Positions 1 to 6,255 are shown, counted from the stretch's first letter. The stretch: 6,633 nucleotides of DNA from Patescibacteria group bacterium (GCA_020428615.1 JAGQMO010000012.1:1-6633), one strand, 5' to 3'. Program-made: numbers and translations. The notes: generated by a model not told the origin, from the letters alone.

Positions 1-1798
1 ATGATTCTGTCTTCTTGCTAGGAGAATTTCCGAGTGCTTTTTTCAGTACATCTTGGAGAGATGAAATGGTACCTTCTTTAGCTCCTCGTTGTGATTTCTC
101 AGCTTGTTTATCAACGATCGCTGCGGCTTTTTGGGAAACCGATTCGGGAATAGTGGTTGTTGAGGTTTTTTGAACCATTCCTGTTTTTTTAAGAGGATCT
201 GAGGTCGTATCGTGTCTTTTAATATTTCCGACTACTTCGGGAATAATTTGTTTTGTGGAACTAGGATGAACATCATCAGGCGACATACGATCGAGTAAAT
301 TATTTAATTTAGGAGAAACGATTTTCTTCATTTCGAGCTCAGCTTCTTTTTCATCCAATTCTTTCGCTGCTTTTTTCAAAGGACTCATTGCCGTATCGCG
401 TTCATTTTTTGCAATGACGAAACTTTTTTTATCAGAACGTAGAGAGTTATTTGTTGGTTTTTCTGTTTCTGATACCTCCGGTCGAAAGCTACGTTTTTCA
501 GGTTTATTAACTGGCTCATACCATTTGACAATACTTGTTTCTACTTCACTTCGTGGCTTAGCATACGATTGTCTAGACGAAGCAATGAGTTGTTCTCGCA
601 TTGAAACGGGTTGTTTTTCAACAGGAGGCAATGTTCGTGCCGAAAATGGCCGAGATCCAATACCGTCAATCATCAAAGAAAGATATATCTGATATTTACC
701 AAGATTAACTAAATCTTCTGCTGTAAATGTAGGGGCAAATTGTTTTTCAAACACTTCGGCATCAGTTGCACCAATCCGAAACGTAATCATTGTTCCTACG
801 TTACCAAAGATTGCCGCTGCAACAGATTCTTCCATCTGTTCAACGTACTGGTGAGCAACGGTCAGGTTCAATTTATATTTTCGAGCTTCTGATAAAATAT
901 CTGCGAACGACTCATTTGCAAAGTTTTGAAATTCATCAACAAAGAAAAAGAAATTGGGCAATTGTTCTATTTTTCCTGGACCAGCATCAGCACGACTCAT
1001 AGCGGCCAAGTAGAGTTTGGTAATAAGCATACCACCAAGAAGGTTTCCATTTGATTCCCCAATCAATCCTTTTGACAAATTGACCAGGAGGATTTTTTTT
1101 TCATCCATAATCTTTCGAAAATCCATTGTTGACGTTTGTTGACCAACAATATTTCTAATGAGCGGATTTGCGGTAAATTGCCCGATTTTGTTTTGAATGG
1201 CTGCCCCTGCTTCACGAGCATATCGGGGGTCCCATTTATTATATTCATCAAGCCAAAAGGCCTTTACCGAAGCATCAGTGACATGTTTGATAACATCATT
1301 ACGATAATCCTTTTCAGCCAACATTCGATTAACACCAAGGAGTGTCGCGTTCGGATACTCAAGAAGAGCGAGAAGTGTATTTGAAAGAATATACTCCATT
1401 CGTGCAGACCACGCATCTACCCAAATTTTCTTAAACGACGCCATGAGTCCCGCCACGACCAAATGTCGCTTATCCGCATCAACTGATTCAAGTACGTTGA
1501 AGGACATAGGGTAATCCGTATCAAAAGGTGCAAAGTACACAACGTCTTGCACACGATGTGGAGGAACATAGTCAATGAGCGTATCAATTGCAGACCCGTG
1601 AGGATCCATAAAACACATCCCTTCTCCATTCAGAATATCCTGTGCCGCCATGTTTTCAAGGAGTGTCGACTTCCCCATTCCCGTCTTTCCAATAACGTAA
1701 ACGTGACGTGAACGATCTTCATTTTTAATTCCAAATTTGGTTCGTTGATTGCGAAAATCAGTTTCTCCAAAATAGGTTATTTTTTGACCGTCTGACAT
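1..1798 (-). CDS. TraG/TraD/VirB4-like P-loop ATPase, partial (3' end beyond window)
   Basis: An open frame of 599 codons runs from ATG at 1796-1798 to the left edge with no stop, so the C-terminus is missing. Near the N-terminus is a Walker A motif GKTGMGKST (residues 37-45), then MDPHG (64-68), typical of DUF87/TraG-type DNA-transfer ATPases. A Walker B motif FFFFVDE ends at residue 289 and is followed by an AHQ motif (315-317) matching the sensor glutamine of these motors. The ATPase core ends near residue 387. The remaining 210 or more residues are polar, Lys/Ser/Glu-rich, with a possible short coiled coil around 465-500, and look mostly disordered. No membrane helix is visible. Known family members are type IV secretion coupling proteins or VirB4-like motors pumping DNA or protein through a membrane channel. 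Substrate and partners cannot be told here, since no other secretion gene is in view. The start is set by the -10 box 6 nt upstream. Confidence 0.88.
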   Translation of the reverse strand, partial: MSDGQKITYFGETDFRNQRTKFGIKNEDRSRHVYVIGKTGMGKSTLLENMAAQDILNGEGMCFMDPHGSAIDTLIDYVPPHRVQDVVYFAPFDTDYPMSFNVLESVDADKRHLVVAGLMASFKKIWVDAWSARMEYILSNTLLALLEYPNATLLGVNRMLAEKDYRNDVIKHVTDASVKAFWLDEYNKWDPRYAREAGAAIQNKIGQFTANPLIRNIVGQQTSTMDFRKIMDEKKILLVNLSKGLIGESNGNLLGGMLITKLYLAAMSRADAGPGKIEQLPNFFFFVDEFQNFANESFADILSEARKYKLNLTVAHQYVEQMEESVAAAIFGNVGTMITFRIGATDAEVFEKQFAPTFTAEDLVNLGKYQIYLSLMIDGIGSRPFSARTLPPVEKQPVSMREQLIASSRQSYAKPRSEVETSIVKWYEPVNKPEKRSFRPEVSETEKPTNNSLRSDKKSFVIAKNERDTAMSPLKKAAKELDEKEAELEMKKIVSPKLNNLLDRMSPDDVHPSSTKQIIPEVVGNIKRHDTTSDPLKKTGMVQKTSTTTIPESVSQKAAAIVDKQAEKSQRGAKEGTISSLQDVLKKALGNSPSKKTES

Positions 1799-1804
1799 GA
1801 GTGT

Positions 1805-1813
1805 ATTATAGCA
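1805..1813 (-). promoter_or_regulatory. Extended -10 promoter of the TraG-like ATPase gene
   Basis: On the minus strand the sequence reads TGC-TATAAT, a perfect -10 hexamer with the TGN extension. No convincing -35 box lies 16-18 nt further upstream, which is acceptable for extended -10 promoters. Six nucleotides separate the hexamer from the ATG, so transcription should begin at or next to the start codon, giving a leaderless mRNA. No Shine-Dalgarno site is present. Confidence 0.7.
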
Positions 1814-1838
1814 CAATGATCCGCGAGATGAGTAAAAT

Positions 1839-1870
1839 AAAACTCGCTACCTTTCTAAGGAGCGAGTTTT
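1839..1870 (-). terminator. Rho-independent terminator after purB
   Basis: AAAACTCGCT (1839-1848) pairs perfectly with AGCGAGTTTT (1861-1870). The stem extends inward as CCTT/AAGG around a TCT loop with one bulged base. It lies 17 nt after the purB stop. On the minus strand the stem ends in a short T-rich run. A/T flanks on both sides would allow bidirectional action, but no gene arrives from the left on the plus strand. Confidence 0.8.
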
Positions 1871-1887
1871 TTGTTAATGGTTACATG

Positions 1888-3318
1888 TTAATGAAACCGA
1901 GCATGGTACTCAGCATCACCCACGTAATCAGAAACTTTCAAGCAAAGTAATTCTTCTTTTGTTTCTTTCGAAATTGGTAACTCTTCTATAAAAGTTTTCA
2001 AAGATTCATGGGTAATTGATCCACTTTCTCTGCGAGTGAAATCCCTCAAGGCCTCATATGGTTTTTCAATCTCACCCGTTCGGCGCAAAATTGTCTGTAT
2101 GGCCTCAGCAAGCAATGCTGGGTTATCATTCAATTCTTTAAGCATTTGATTTTCGTTTGGATAAACCTTCTCCAAACCGGTCATCAAAGACTTGAGTGCA
2201 ATCAATACGTGACCAAATGCAGGACCAACAGCACGTTGCATAGTCGAATCAACCAAATCTCGTTGCATAGTCGATACCGGTAACTCGCTACTTAACCCTT
2301 GTAAGGTGAATTGAGCAAGTCGTGCATTACCAATAGCATTTTCAAAATTAATCGGATTAACCTTGTGTGGCATGGTTGATGAACCGGTTTCAGTTGCCAC
2401 CACCGCCTGCGTAAGAATAAATCGACTAACGTAATGCCAACAATCCCAACTAATGTTCCGTACAATGGACATTAGTCGGCTGAAAATTTGGAACATTTCA
2501 ACTCTGCCCAAGTGTGGCTCAATTTGATTTGTAAGCGAATTTGCCTTGACGCGAACATAAGAACGTTTGAGGATTAAACCTTTTGGCAAAAATTCTTCAA
2601 TAAATTTGGTAGAGAATTTTTGCCAATTTACATGTGGGAATGCTGTCTGATGTGCATTGCGATTGCCAGACGAACCGTTACATTTTCCATACGCAGATAC
2701 ATTTCTCAATGCAGTAAGAATATCTGCAATTTGCTTTGCATAAATGCGCACCTCTTTACCACAAGTAGTTGGAGTTGCTGGTTGACCGTGGGTCATAGAC
2801 ATCATTGGCACAGCTGCATATTTTTTTGCACCACTATCCAAAATACCATACAGTTTTTTCATAATCGGAATAGCCACATCATTAAGAAACATAGCATCAC
2901 TGAGTGCATGAGCATTGCTGGTAACATCTTCTGAAGTCAAACCGATATGTACAAATCGTTTCAGATGTCCGAGTGCTTTCCTATCTAAAATTTGATTGAG
3001 ATAGTACTCAACAGCTTTTACATCGTGGTTCGTTGTTTTTTCAAGATCCTTTACAGCCAGCCCAACACGTAAGAGAATTTGTTTCTCATGTTTGTGTTCG
3101 TGCAAGATTTCTTGCAAAAGCTTCTGTTCATCTTCAGTAATTGATATGATACCATTCTCTCCCAAATACATAAGGTACTTAAGTTCAACAATGAATCTGT
3201 AGTATATCAGCGCTGATTCGCTGAAATACATACCAAGTTCTTTAGTCTTTTGAAAATACCGACCATCAACAGGCGATATTGCATAGAGTGAAAAAATGTC
3301 TTGTGTCATGTTTTTCAT
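1888..3318 (-). CDS. purB: Adenylosuccinate lyase
   Basis: Cytosolic enzyme of purine synthesis. It removes fumarate from SAICAR (giving AICAR) and from adenylosuccinate (giving AMP); the active enzyme of the family is a tetramer. Signatures in order: SPVDGRY (15-21), TTNHDVKAVEY (95-105), TSED (128-131), THGQPATP with the presumed catalytic His177 (176-183), NQIEPH (264-269), and the mobile signature loop GSSTMPHKVNP with the catalytic serine (312-322). The 476-residue length is slightly above the 456 of E. coli PurB, partly from about 12 extra residues before NQIEPH. Residues 245-300 are unusually divergent: the Asp after IEPH is Leu, and the usual DRD before the Trp is SWD. Met4 (ATG at 3307-3309) is an equally plausible start, since TQDIFSLYAISPVDGRY is where homology begins. 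No Shine-Dalgarno site precedes either ATG. The gene follows the transporter by 69 nt with no terminator between, so they may be cotranscribed. Confidence 0.95.
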   Translation of the reverse strand: MKNMTQDIFSLYAISPVDGRYFQKTKELGMYFSESALIYYRFIVELKYLMYLGENGIISITEDEQKLLQEILHEHKHEKQILLRVGLAVKDLEKTTNHDVKAVEYYLNQILDRKALGHLKRFVHIGLTSEDVTSNAHALSDAMFLNDVAIPIMKKLYGILDSGAKKYAAVPMMSMTHGQPATPTTCGKEVRIYAKQIADILTALRNVSAYGKCNGSSGNRNAHQTAFPHVNWQKFSTKFIEEFLPKGLILKRSYVRVKANSLTNQIEPHLGRVEMFQIFSRLMSIVRNISWDCWHYVSRFILTQAVVATETGSSTMPHKVNPINFENAIGNARLAQFTLQGLSSELPVSTMQRDLVDSTMQRAVGPAFGHVLIALKSLMTGLEKVYPNENQMLKELNDNPALLAEAIQTILRRTGEIEKPYEALRDFTRRESGSITHESLKTFIEELPISKETKEELLCLKVSDYVGDAEYHARFH

Positions 3319-3333
3319 ATACAGTTTTTAAAG

Positions 3334-3391
3334 TTTATAATTCAGTGTATTTTTCAAACATTAATTTAACAATTTAAAGGATTAGAGTCAA
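3334..3391 (-). promoter_or_regulatory. Possible purB promoter elements
   Basis: Two weak options are seen on the minus strand. One is TTGACT (3386-3391) with a 17-nt spacer to TAAATT (3363-3368), overlapping the end of the transporter gene. The other is a -10-like TATAAA (3334-3339) 15 nt before the first purB ATG, whose only -35-like TTGAAA is 12 nt away, which is too close. The gap is very A/T-rich, so chance matches are likely. purB could instead depend on readthrough from the transporter gene. Confidence 0.3.
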
Positions 3392-4269
3392 CTCATGTGA
3401 GTAGCTGGTCGCGTCAGGAGATATACCCCAACCACACTCAACGGTACTGCTATTATTTGTACAAACGTTGGTTCATCATGAAAAATAAGATAGGCAAAAA
3501 TCAAAGTAAAGATAGGAGACACGCTCGACAGTGAAATTGATTTGGTTACACCAATTCTAAAAATACTCTCAATCCATAATAATTTCGTTATGCCAAAAAG
3601 CACAACACCATTAACGAGCAATATCCACCAAACAGATATCGGAGGAATTATAATTGATTCACCGGCAAGATACGCTATGAAAAATAGTATCGGGGCTGCA
3701 ATGAGCGTTCGGAAAAATAAGATTTGTTCGCTACTGATTTTTGAACGCAAACTCTTTTGAAAATAATTTCCAAGAGGCGCAATAAAAACTGCCAATAGAA
3801 TGACAATATCACCAATACGAAAGCCAGAAAAATTTGGAGCAAGAATAATGAGTACCCCAAGTAACATACAGACAATCCCAATAATGTATTTGAAACTAAT
3901 GTACTCTTTTTTCCAAACGTTAAAAAACAAAAAAGAGAACAATATTTCAGCAGTTCCAATAATTGCTGCATTGCCAGCACTCGTATGTTCTAATCCAATA
4001 TAGAATAAAACATAGAAAAGAACGCCGGTAATTCCAGTGATCGCGAGTAACTGCCAAAAAATACCTCTCTGAAAAACGTTGTTCCAAGAACGACGTGCAA
4101 TAACAACAAAAAGAAAGAAAAAGAACGATATTGCCGTCGTCCAAGCCAAAGACGTAAGCGGACTTAAACCTGAATATGACAAAATCGCCAAGATAGGAAA
4201 CAAGCCCCAAATAATTGATTCACTCAAAATAATGACTTCGCCAGTGCGTTCTTGCGAGAGTTTTTTCAT
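3388..4269 (-). CDS. EamA-family (DMT superfamily) membrane transporter
   Basis: Predicted 293-residue inner-membrane protein with about ten hydrophobic helices forming two EamA repeats (roughly residues 13-140 and 150-283), the usual plan of 10-TMS drug/metabolite exporters. The first repeat holds the YIGLEHTSAGNAAIIGT segment typical of the end of helix 3 into helix 4. The second has SLSSVSPIFTLIFAYLIFHDEP, the family's P-F-L and Asp/Glu-Pro pattern before the last helix. The substrate cannot be predicted; relatives export amino acids, metabolites or drugs, and some import nucleotide precursors. A longer reading from ATG at 4302 is possible, but I chose ATG at 4267-4269. An extended -10 box lies inside the upstream 11 codons, and MKKLSQERTGE makes a normal short basic N-terminus. 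The stop is TGA. purB follows after 69 nt, so shared transcription is likely, though no metabolic link is evident. Confidence 0.9.
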   Translation of the reverse strand: MKKLSQERTGEVIILSESIIWGLFPILAILSYSGLSPLTSLAWTTAISFFFFLFVVIARRSWNNVFQRGIFWQLLAITGITGVLFYVLFYIGLEHTSAGNAAIIGTAEILFSFLFFNVWKKEYISFKYIIGIVCMLLGVLIILAPNFSGFRIGDIVILLAVFIAPLGNYFQKSLRSKISSEQILFFRTLIAAPILFFIAYLAGESIIIPPISVWWILLVNGVVLFGITKLLWIESIFRIGVTKSISLSSVSPIFTLIFAYLIFHDEPTFVQIIAVPLSVVGVYLLTRPATHMS

Positions 4270-4276
4270 ACGTTCA

Positions 4277-4285
4277 AGTATACCA
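4277..4285 (-). promoter_or_regulatory. Extended -10 promoter of the EamA transporter
   Basis: The minus strand reads TGG-TATACT, a TGN-extended -10 with one mismatch to TATAAT. Seven nucleotides separate it from the ATG at 4269, which places the transcript start at the start codon. No good -35 box and no Shine-Dalgarno site are seen. The box lies inside the longer alternative reading frame from 4302 and therefore argues against that start. Confidence 0.65.
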
Positions 4286-4321
4286 GATGTTTTTATCCCC
4301 ATACATCCACAACATCTTCAC

Positions 4322-4329
4322 AGGAGGTG
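4322..4329 (+). other. Perfect Shine-Dalgarno-like AGGAGGTG, probably not used
   Basis: This is the only textbook Shine-Dalgarno sequence seen near a gene start in the window. It ends just before an in-frame TTG (4332-4334; 4 nt from AGGAGG), which would add 13 residues to DnaB. It would only be transcribed from a promoter further upstream, because the dnaB promoter boxes start at 4332. On the minus strand it lies upstream of the transporter promoter, so it would not be in that mRNA. I treat it as chance or as part of an alternative longer transcript. Confidence 0.3.
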
Positions 4330-4331
4330 TT

Positions 4332-4359
4332 TTGATAGGTTTGATCATTTCGGTACAAT
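4332..4359 (+). promoter_or_regulatory. dnaB promoter
   Basis: TTGATA (4332-4337), a 16-nt spacer, then TACAAT (4354-4359): each box has one mismatch to the sigma-70 consensus. Eleven nucleotides separate the -10 from the ATG at 4371, so the leader should be only about 4-5 nt, too short for a ribosome-binding site. It shares the 101-bp divergent region with the transporter promoter. Confidence 0.6.
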
Positions 4360-4370
4360 ACAACCCAGTT

Positions 4371-5744
4371 ATGGCACAGCAAAAAAACAACCTGCGCGTT
4401 CCTCCTCAAAATATTGATGCCGAGCGAGCGCTCCTCGGATCGATCATGCTTCGTCCCATTGCACTCAACGAGGTTATTGATACTATTTCAGAAGATGATT
4501 TCTACGTGCAAAAACATAAGGTGATTTTTCGTGTGATGGCTGATCTTGCTCGCGTGGGAGATCCAATCGATTTAGTCTCAGTATCAGAAAAAATAAAGAG
4601 CTTGAACCTGGTTGAACAAGCCGGTGGTATTAGCTATCTCAACGAACTTGCAAATACTGTTCCCTCTTCAACCAATATCGAATACTATGCAAAAACGGTC
4701 GGTAATAAATCAGTTCTACGAAAATTGATTGAAGCGGGAGATTATGTATCAGAACTCGGATTCAATGAAGAAGAAGAAATGGGGGTCATCCTCGATGATG
4801 CCGAGAAAAAGGTATTTGCCATTACCGCAAATCCAACTGGTGCAAGAAAATTTCAAAGTATCAAAGACCTCGTACCAAAATCATGGGAAAAACTCGAAGC
4901 ACTGTCCCAAGGTGACGGTACTCTCCGTGGCGTACCAACCGGCTATGCTGCTCTCGATAATATTCTCTCGGGATTCCAAGATTCTGATTTAATTATTCTC
5001 GCAGCCCGACCATCAACAGGTAAGACTTCACTGGCACTCGATATCGCCCGCAAAGTCGCAGTCAACCACAACGTTCCGGTTGGTTTCTTCTCGCTCGAAA
5101 TGAGTGCTGACCAATTGACCGATCGTATGCTCTCAGCAGAAGCCCAAGTTGACGCGTGGCGAATTCGAACTGGAAAAGGACTCACCGATGACGATTTCAA
5201 TCGCATCAGTACTGCCATGGAAACGCTCTCGAAGGCACCAATTTACATTGATGATAAACCCGGAAATTCCATTAACCACATGCGCTCAACGGCGCGTAGA
5301 CTGAAGGCGGAGCACGGGCTTGGACTCATTTTTGTCGACTATTTGCAATTAATGACTACCAGCAAAAATTACGATTCAATGGTCAACCAGGTGACGGAAA
5401 TTTCCCGATCGCTAAAATCTCTTGCGCGCGAACTTGAAGTGCCTGTTATTGCACTTTCACAGCTTTCGCGTGCAGTTGAACAGCGAGGTGGCAAGCCGCG
5501 ACTCTCTGACCTTCGTGATTCTGGTTCGATTGAACAGGACGCTGATGTCGTTATGTTCCTTCACAAAGAACGCAACGAAGACGGTGTCGGTCGCAGTCAA
5601 ATTACCGATATTCTCATTGAAAAACACCGAAACGGTGCGGTCGGATACTGCCAGCTCTTCTTTGATGAAGCGAGAACCACGTTCCTCGACCTCGACAAAA
5701 AACATCAGGATTATGAAGGAGGAGGGTTGGATGATGAGTTTTAA
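4371..5744 (+). CDS. dnaB: Replicative DNA helicase DnaB
   Basis: Hexameric 5'-3' helicase that unwinds DNA at the replication fork and recruits primase. The 457-residue length is normal. The N-terminal DnaB domain starts at LRVPPQNIDAERALLGSIML (8-27) and runs to about 110. A linker leads to the RecA-like ATPase domain from about 165. That domain holds Walker A RPSTGKTS (213-220, Lys218), SLEM with the catalytic Glu243, Walker B LIFVDYLQL (Asp323), the SQLSRAVEQR motif, and KHRNG with the presumed arginine finger Arg420. No intein interrupts these motifs. I chose ATG at 4371 over the upstream in-frame ATG at 4287 because family homology begins there, the extra 28 residues would be hydrophobic and atypical, and the promoter lies inside that extension. 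No Shine-Dalgarno site is properly placed. Base composition looks somewhat richer in G+C than the small gene that follows. Transcription ends at a hairpin overlapping the stop codon. Confidence 0.97.
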   Translation: MAQQKNNLRVPPQNIDAERALLGSIMLRPIALNEVIDTISEDDFYVQKHKVIFRVMADLARVGDPIDLVSVSEKIKSLNLVEQAGGISYLNELANTVPSSTNIEYYAKTVGNKSVLRKLIEAGDYVSELGFNEEEEMGVILDDAEKKVFAITANPTGARKFQSIKDLVPKSWEKLEALSQGDGTLRGVPTGYAALDNILSGFQDSDLIILAARPSTGKTSLALDIARKVAVNHNVPVGFFSLEMSADQLTDRMLSAEAQVDAWRIRTGKGLTDDDFNRISTAMETLSKAPIYIDDKPGNSINHMRSTARRLKAEHGLGLIFVDYLQLMTTSKNYDSMVNQVTEISRSLKSLARELEVPVIALSQLSRAVEQRGGKPRLSDLRDSGSIEQDADVVMFLHKERNEDGVGRSQITDILIEKHRNGAVGYCQLFFDEARTTFLDLDKKHQDYEGGGLDDEF

Positions 5745-5768
5745 AAAACAAGCTTGTGCTTGTTTTTT
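5743..5768 (+). terminator. Rho-independent terminator overlapping the dnaB stop
   Basis: AAAAAACAAGC (5743-5753) pairs perfectly with GCTTGTTTTTT (5758-5768) around a TTGT loop, giving an 11-bp stem ending in a T run. The stem begins inside the TAA stop codon. The final TT of the run is also the first two bases of the next promoter's TTGACA box. Confidence 0.85.
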
Positions 5769-5794
5769 GACATAAAATAATTAAATATTATAAT
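5767..5794 (+). promoter_or_regulatory. Near-consensus promoter of the small membrane protein gene
   Basis: TTGACA (5767-5772), a 16-nt spacer and TATAAT (5789-5794): both hexamers are perfect and the spacing is one short of the optimum. The predicted transcript start is near 5801, giving a leader of about 68 nt, unlike the leaderless pattern elsewhere in the window. The -35 box overlaps the end of the dnaB terminator. Confidence 0.75.
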
Positions 5795-5808
5795 GAAATT
5801 AAAGCTCT

Positions 5809-5856
5809 TTTAGTGATTATGAATGTTCTTTTATGAGGATATTCATAATCACTAAA
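5809..5856 (+). repeat. Perfect 16-bp inverted repeat in the leader of the small membrane protein gene
   Basis: The arm TTTAGTGATTATGAAT (5809-5824) is exactly complementary to 5841-5856 across a 16-nt loop. It would occupy most of the predicted leader and ends 12 nt before the ATG at 5869. No T run follows on either strand, so it is not an ordinary terminator. It may be a regulatory or stabilising RNA hairpin, or a palindromic binding site for a dimeric protein. The loop carries ATGAGG, which opens a 10-codon reading frame ending at TAA 5863-5865. Confidence 0.7.
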
Positions 5857-5868
5857 GACTTTTAAAAA

Positions 5869-6087
5869 ATGAACAAAATCTTTAAATACTTCCGAAGTAC
5901 TACATCTTGTTATGTGAGTTTATTGGGATTACTCTTTATTTCAGGGTTAGTAATTGCCAAAGGATTTTCAGTTATTGAAGGTAAAATAATCGTCTTATCT
6001 ATAATAACTGGTTTTATCTTAGTCCTTGCGCATACCATATTACTCGCAACGATCCAGGTTTACGATGCTGTTTGTAAACCCATTTGA
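5869..6087 (+). CDS. Small two-helix membrane protein of unknown function
   Basis: A 72-residue protein I do not recognise. Two strongly hydrophobic segments (about residues 13-33 and 39-64) are joined by a short turn, KGFSVIEGK. The basic N-terminus (Lys3, Lys6, Arg9) suggests that both ends lie in the cytoplasm, so the protein should be an integral membrane hairpin. Cysteines are at 14 and 69. There is no signal cleavage site, catalytic motif or metal-binding motif. The start is ATG at 5869, 3 nt after an in-frame TAA; no Shine-Dalgarno site precedes it. A strong promoter, a structured leader and a terminator of its own indicate a real single-gene transcription unit between dnaB and recR. 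The hydrophobic composition could suggest a small toxin, holin or membrane-complex subunit, but nothing in the sequence chooses between these. It ends in TGA. Confidence 0.65.
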   Translation: MNKIFKYFRSTTSCYVSLLGLLFISGLVIAKGFSVIEGKIIVLSIITGFILVLAHTILLATIQVYDAVCKPI

Positions 6088-6108
6088 AAAAAAAATAATA
6101 ATAGATTT

Positions 6109-6138
6109 CCCGTGGAATTGAATGTTCTGCGGGTTTTT
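6109..6138 (+). terminator. Rho-independent terminator after the small membrane protein gene
   Basis: CCCGTGGAA (6109-6117) pairs with TTCTGCGGG (6125-6133) through nine pairs, two of them G-T wobbles, around a 7-nt loop. TTTTT follows (6134-6138). It lies 21 nt after the stop codon. The last T begins a TATAAT hexamer (6138-6143). Confidence 0.8.
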
Positions 6139-6155
6139 ATAATTTTTCAAAATTT

Positions 6156-6250
6156 CTAAAATCTTGGAATTCAAGATACTGAAGTGCGAGTGTCTGGAAG
6201 TGTCCATAAACGGACGGTAACAGACCAAACGCAGAAATGCGAGATTTTAG
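6156..6250 (+). ncRNA. Candidate structured RNA upstream of recR
   Basis: This gap between a terminator and recR can fold into a closed multi-branch shape. CTAAAATCT (6156-6164) pairs with AGATTTTAG (6242-6250) to close it. Inside, GTCTG/CAGAC (6192-6196 with 6221-6225) encloses GTCC/GGAC (6202-6205 with 6212-6215). CGCA-GAAA-TGCG (6230-6241) is a hairpin with a GNRA-type tetraloop that abuts the closing stem, so the two could stack. A TATAAT at 6138-6143 could start a transcript near 6150, but it has no good -35 box. No terminator is clear on the 3' side. It matches no RNA family I know; the signal recognition particle RNA apical motif and tRNA T-loop are absent. The stems are short and A/T-rich in part, so chance is possible. 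Confidence 0.3.
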
Positions 6251-6255
6251 TATTT

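Noticed and set aside
414..1384. Plus-strand open frames at 414-692, 790-1002 and 1136-1384
   Set aside because: All lie opposite the continuous minus-strand TraG-like ATPase frame, show no recognisable motifs and have no promoter or start context of their own.
2620..2934. Plus-strand open frame of 104 codons inside purB
   Set aside because: It is antisense to the conserved THGQPATP and TSED region of PurB; its Cys/His/Ile-rich sequence looks like a reverse-frame artefact.
3381..3402. Palindrome ACTCATGTGAGT at the transporter stop as a terminator
   Set aside because: The stem is only 5 bp with a 2-nt loop and no T run on the minus strand, so it should not terminate.
5422..5775. 117-codon frame and a minus-strand frame (5457-5705) over the dnaB end
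   Set aside because: Both shadow the highly conserved DnaB C-terminal motifs; the forward one also runs through the terminator hairpin.
5833..5865. Ten-codon leader reading frame (MRIFIITKDF) in the hairpin loop and right arm
   Set aside because: It is in frame with the membrane protein and ends 3 nt before it, but has no ribosome-binding site and could easily be chance; kept only as a note on the hairpin.
6040..6228. Minus-strand 62-codon frame
   Set aside because: It runs through the terminator and opposite the small membrane gene, with no start signal or motif.
6181..6245. Signal recognition particle RNA (ffs), often near recR
   Set aside because: A TCTGGAAG stretch recalls the apical loop, but the conserved GGAAGGAAGCAG-type motif and pairing partner are absent on both strands.
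6156..6250. tRNA or tRNA-like gene
   Set aside because: The closed shape superficially resembles a cloverleaf, but there is no T-loop TTC sequence, no 7-nt anticodon loop and the closing stem is 9 bp.
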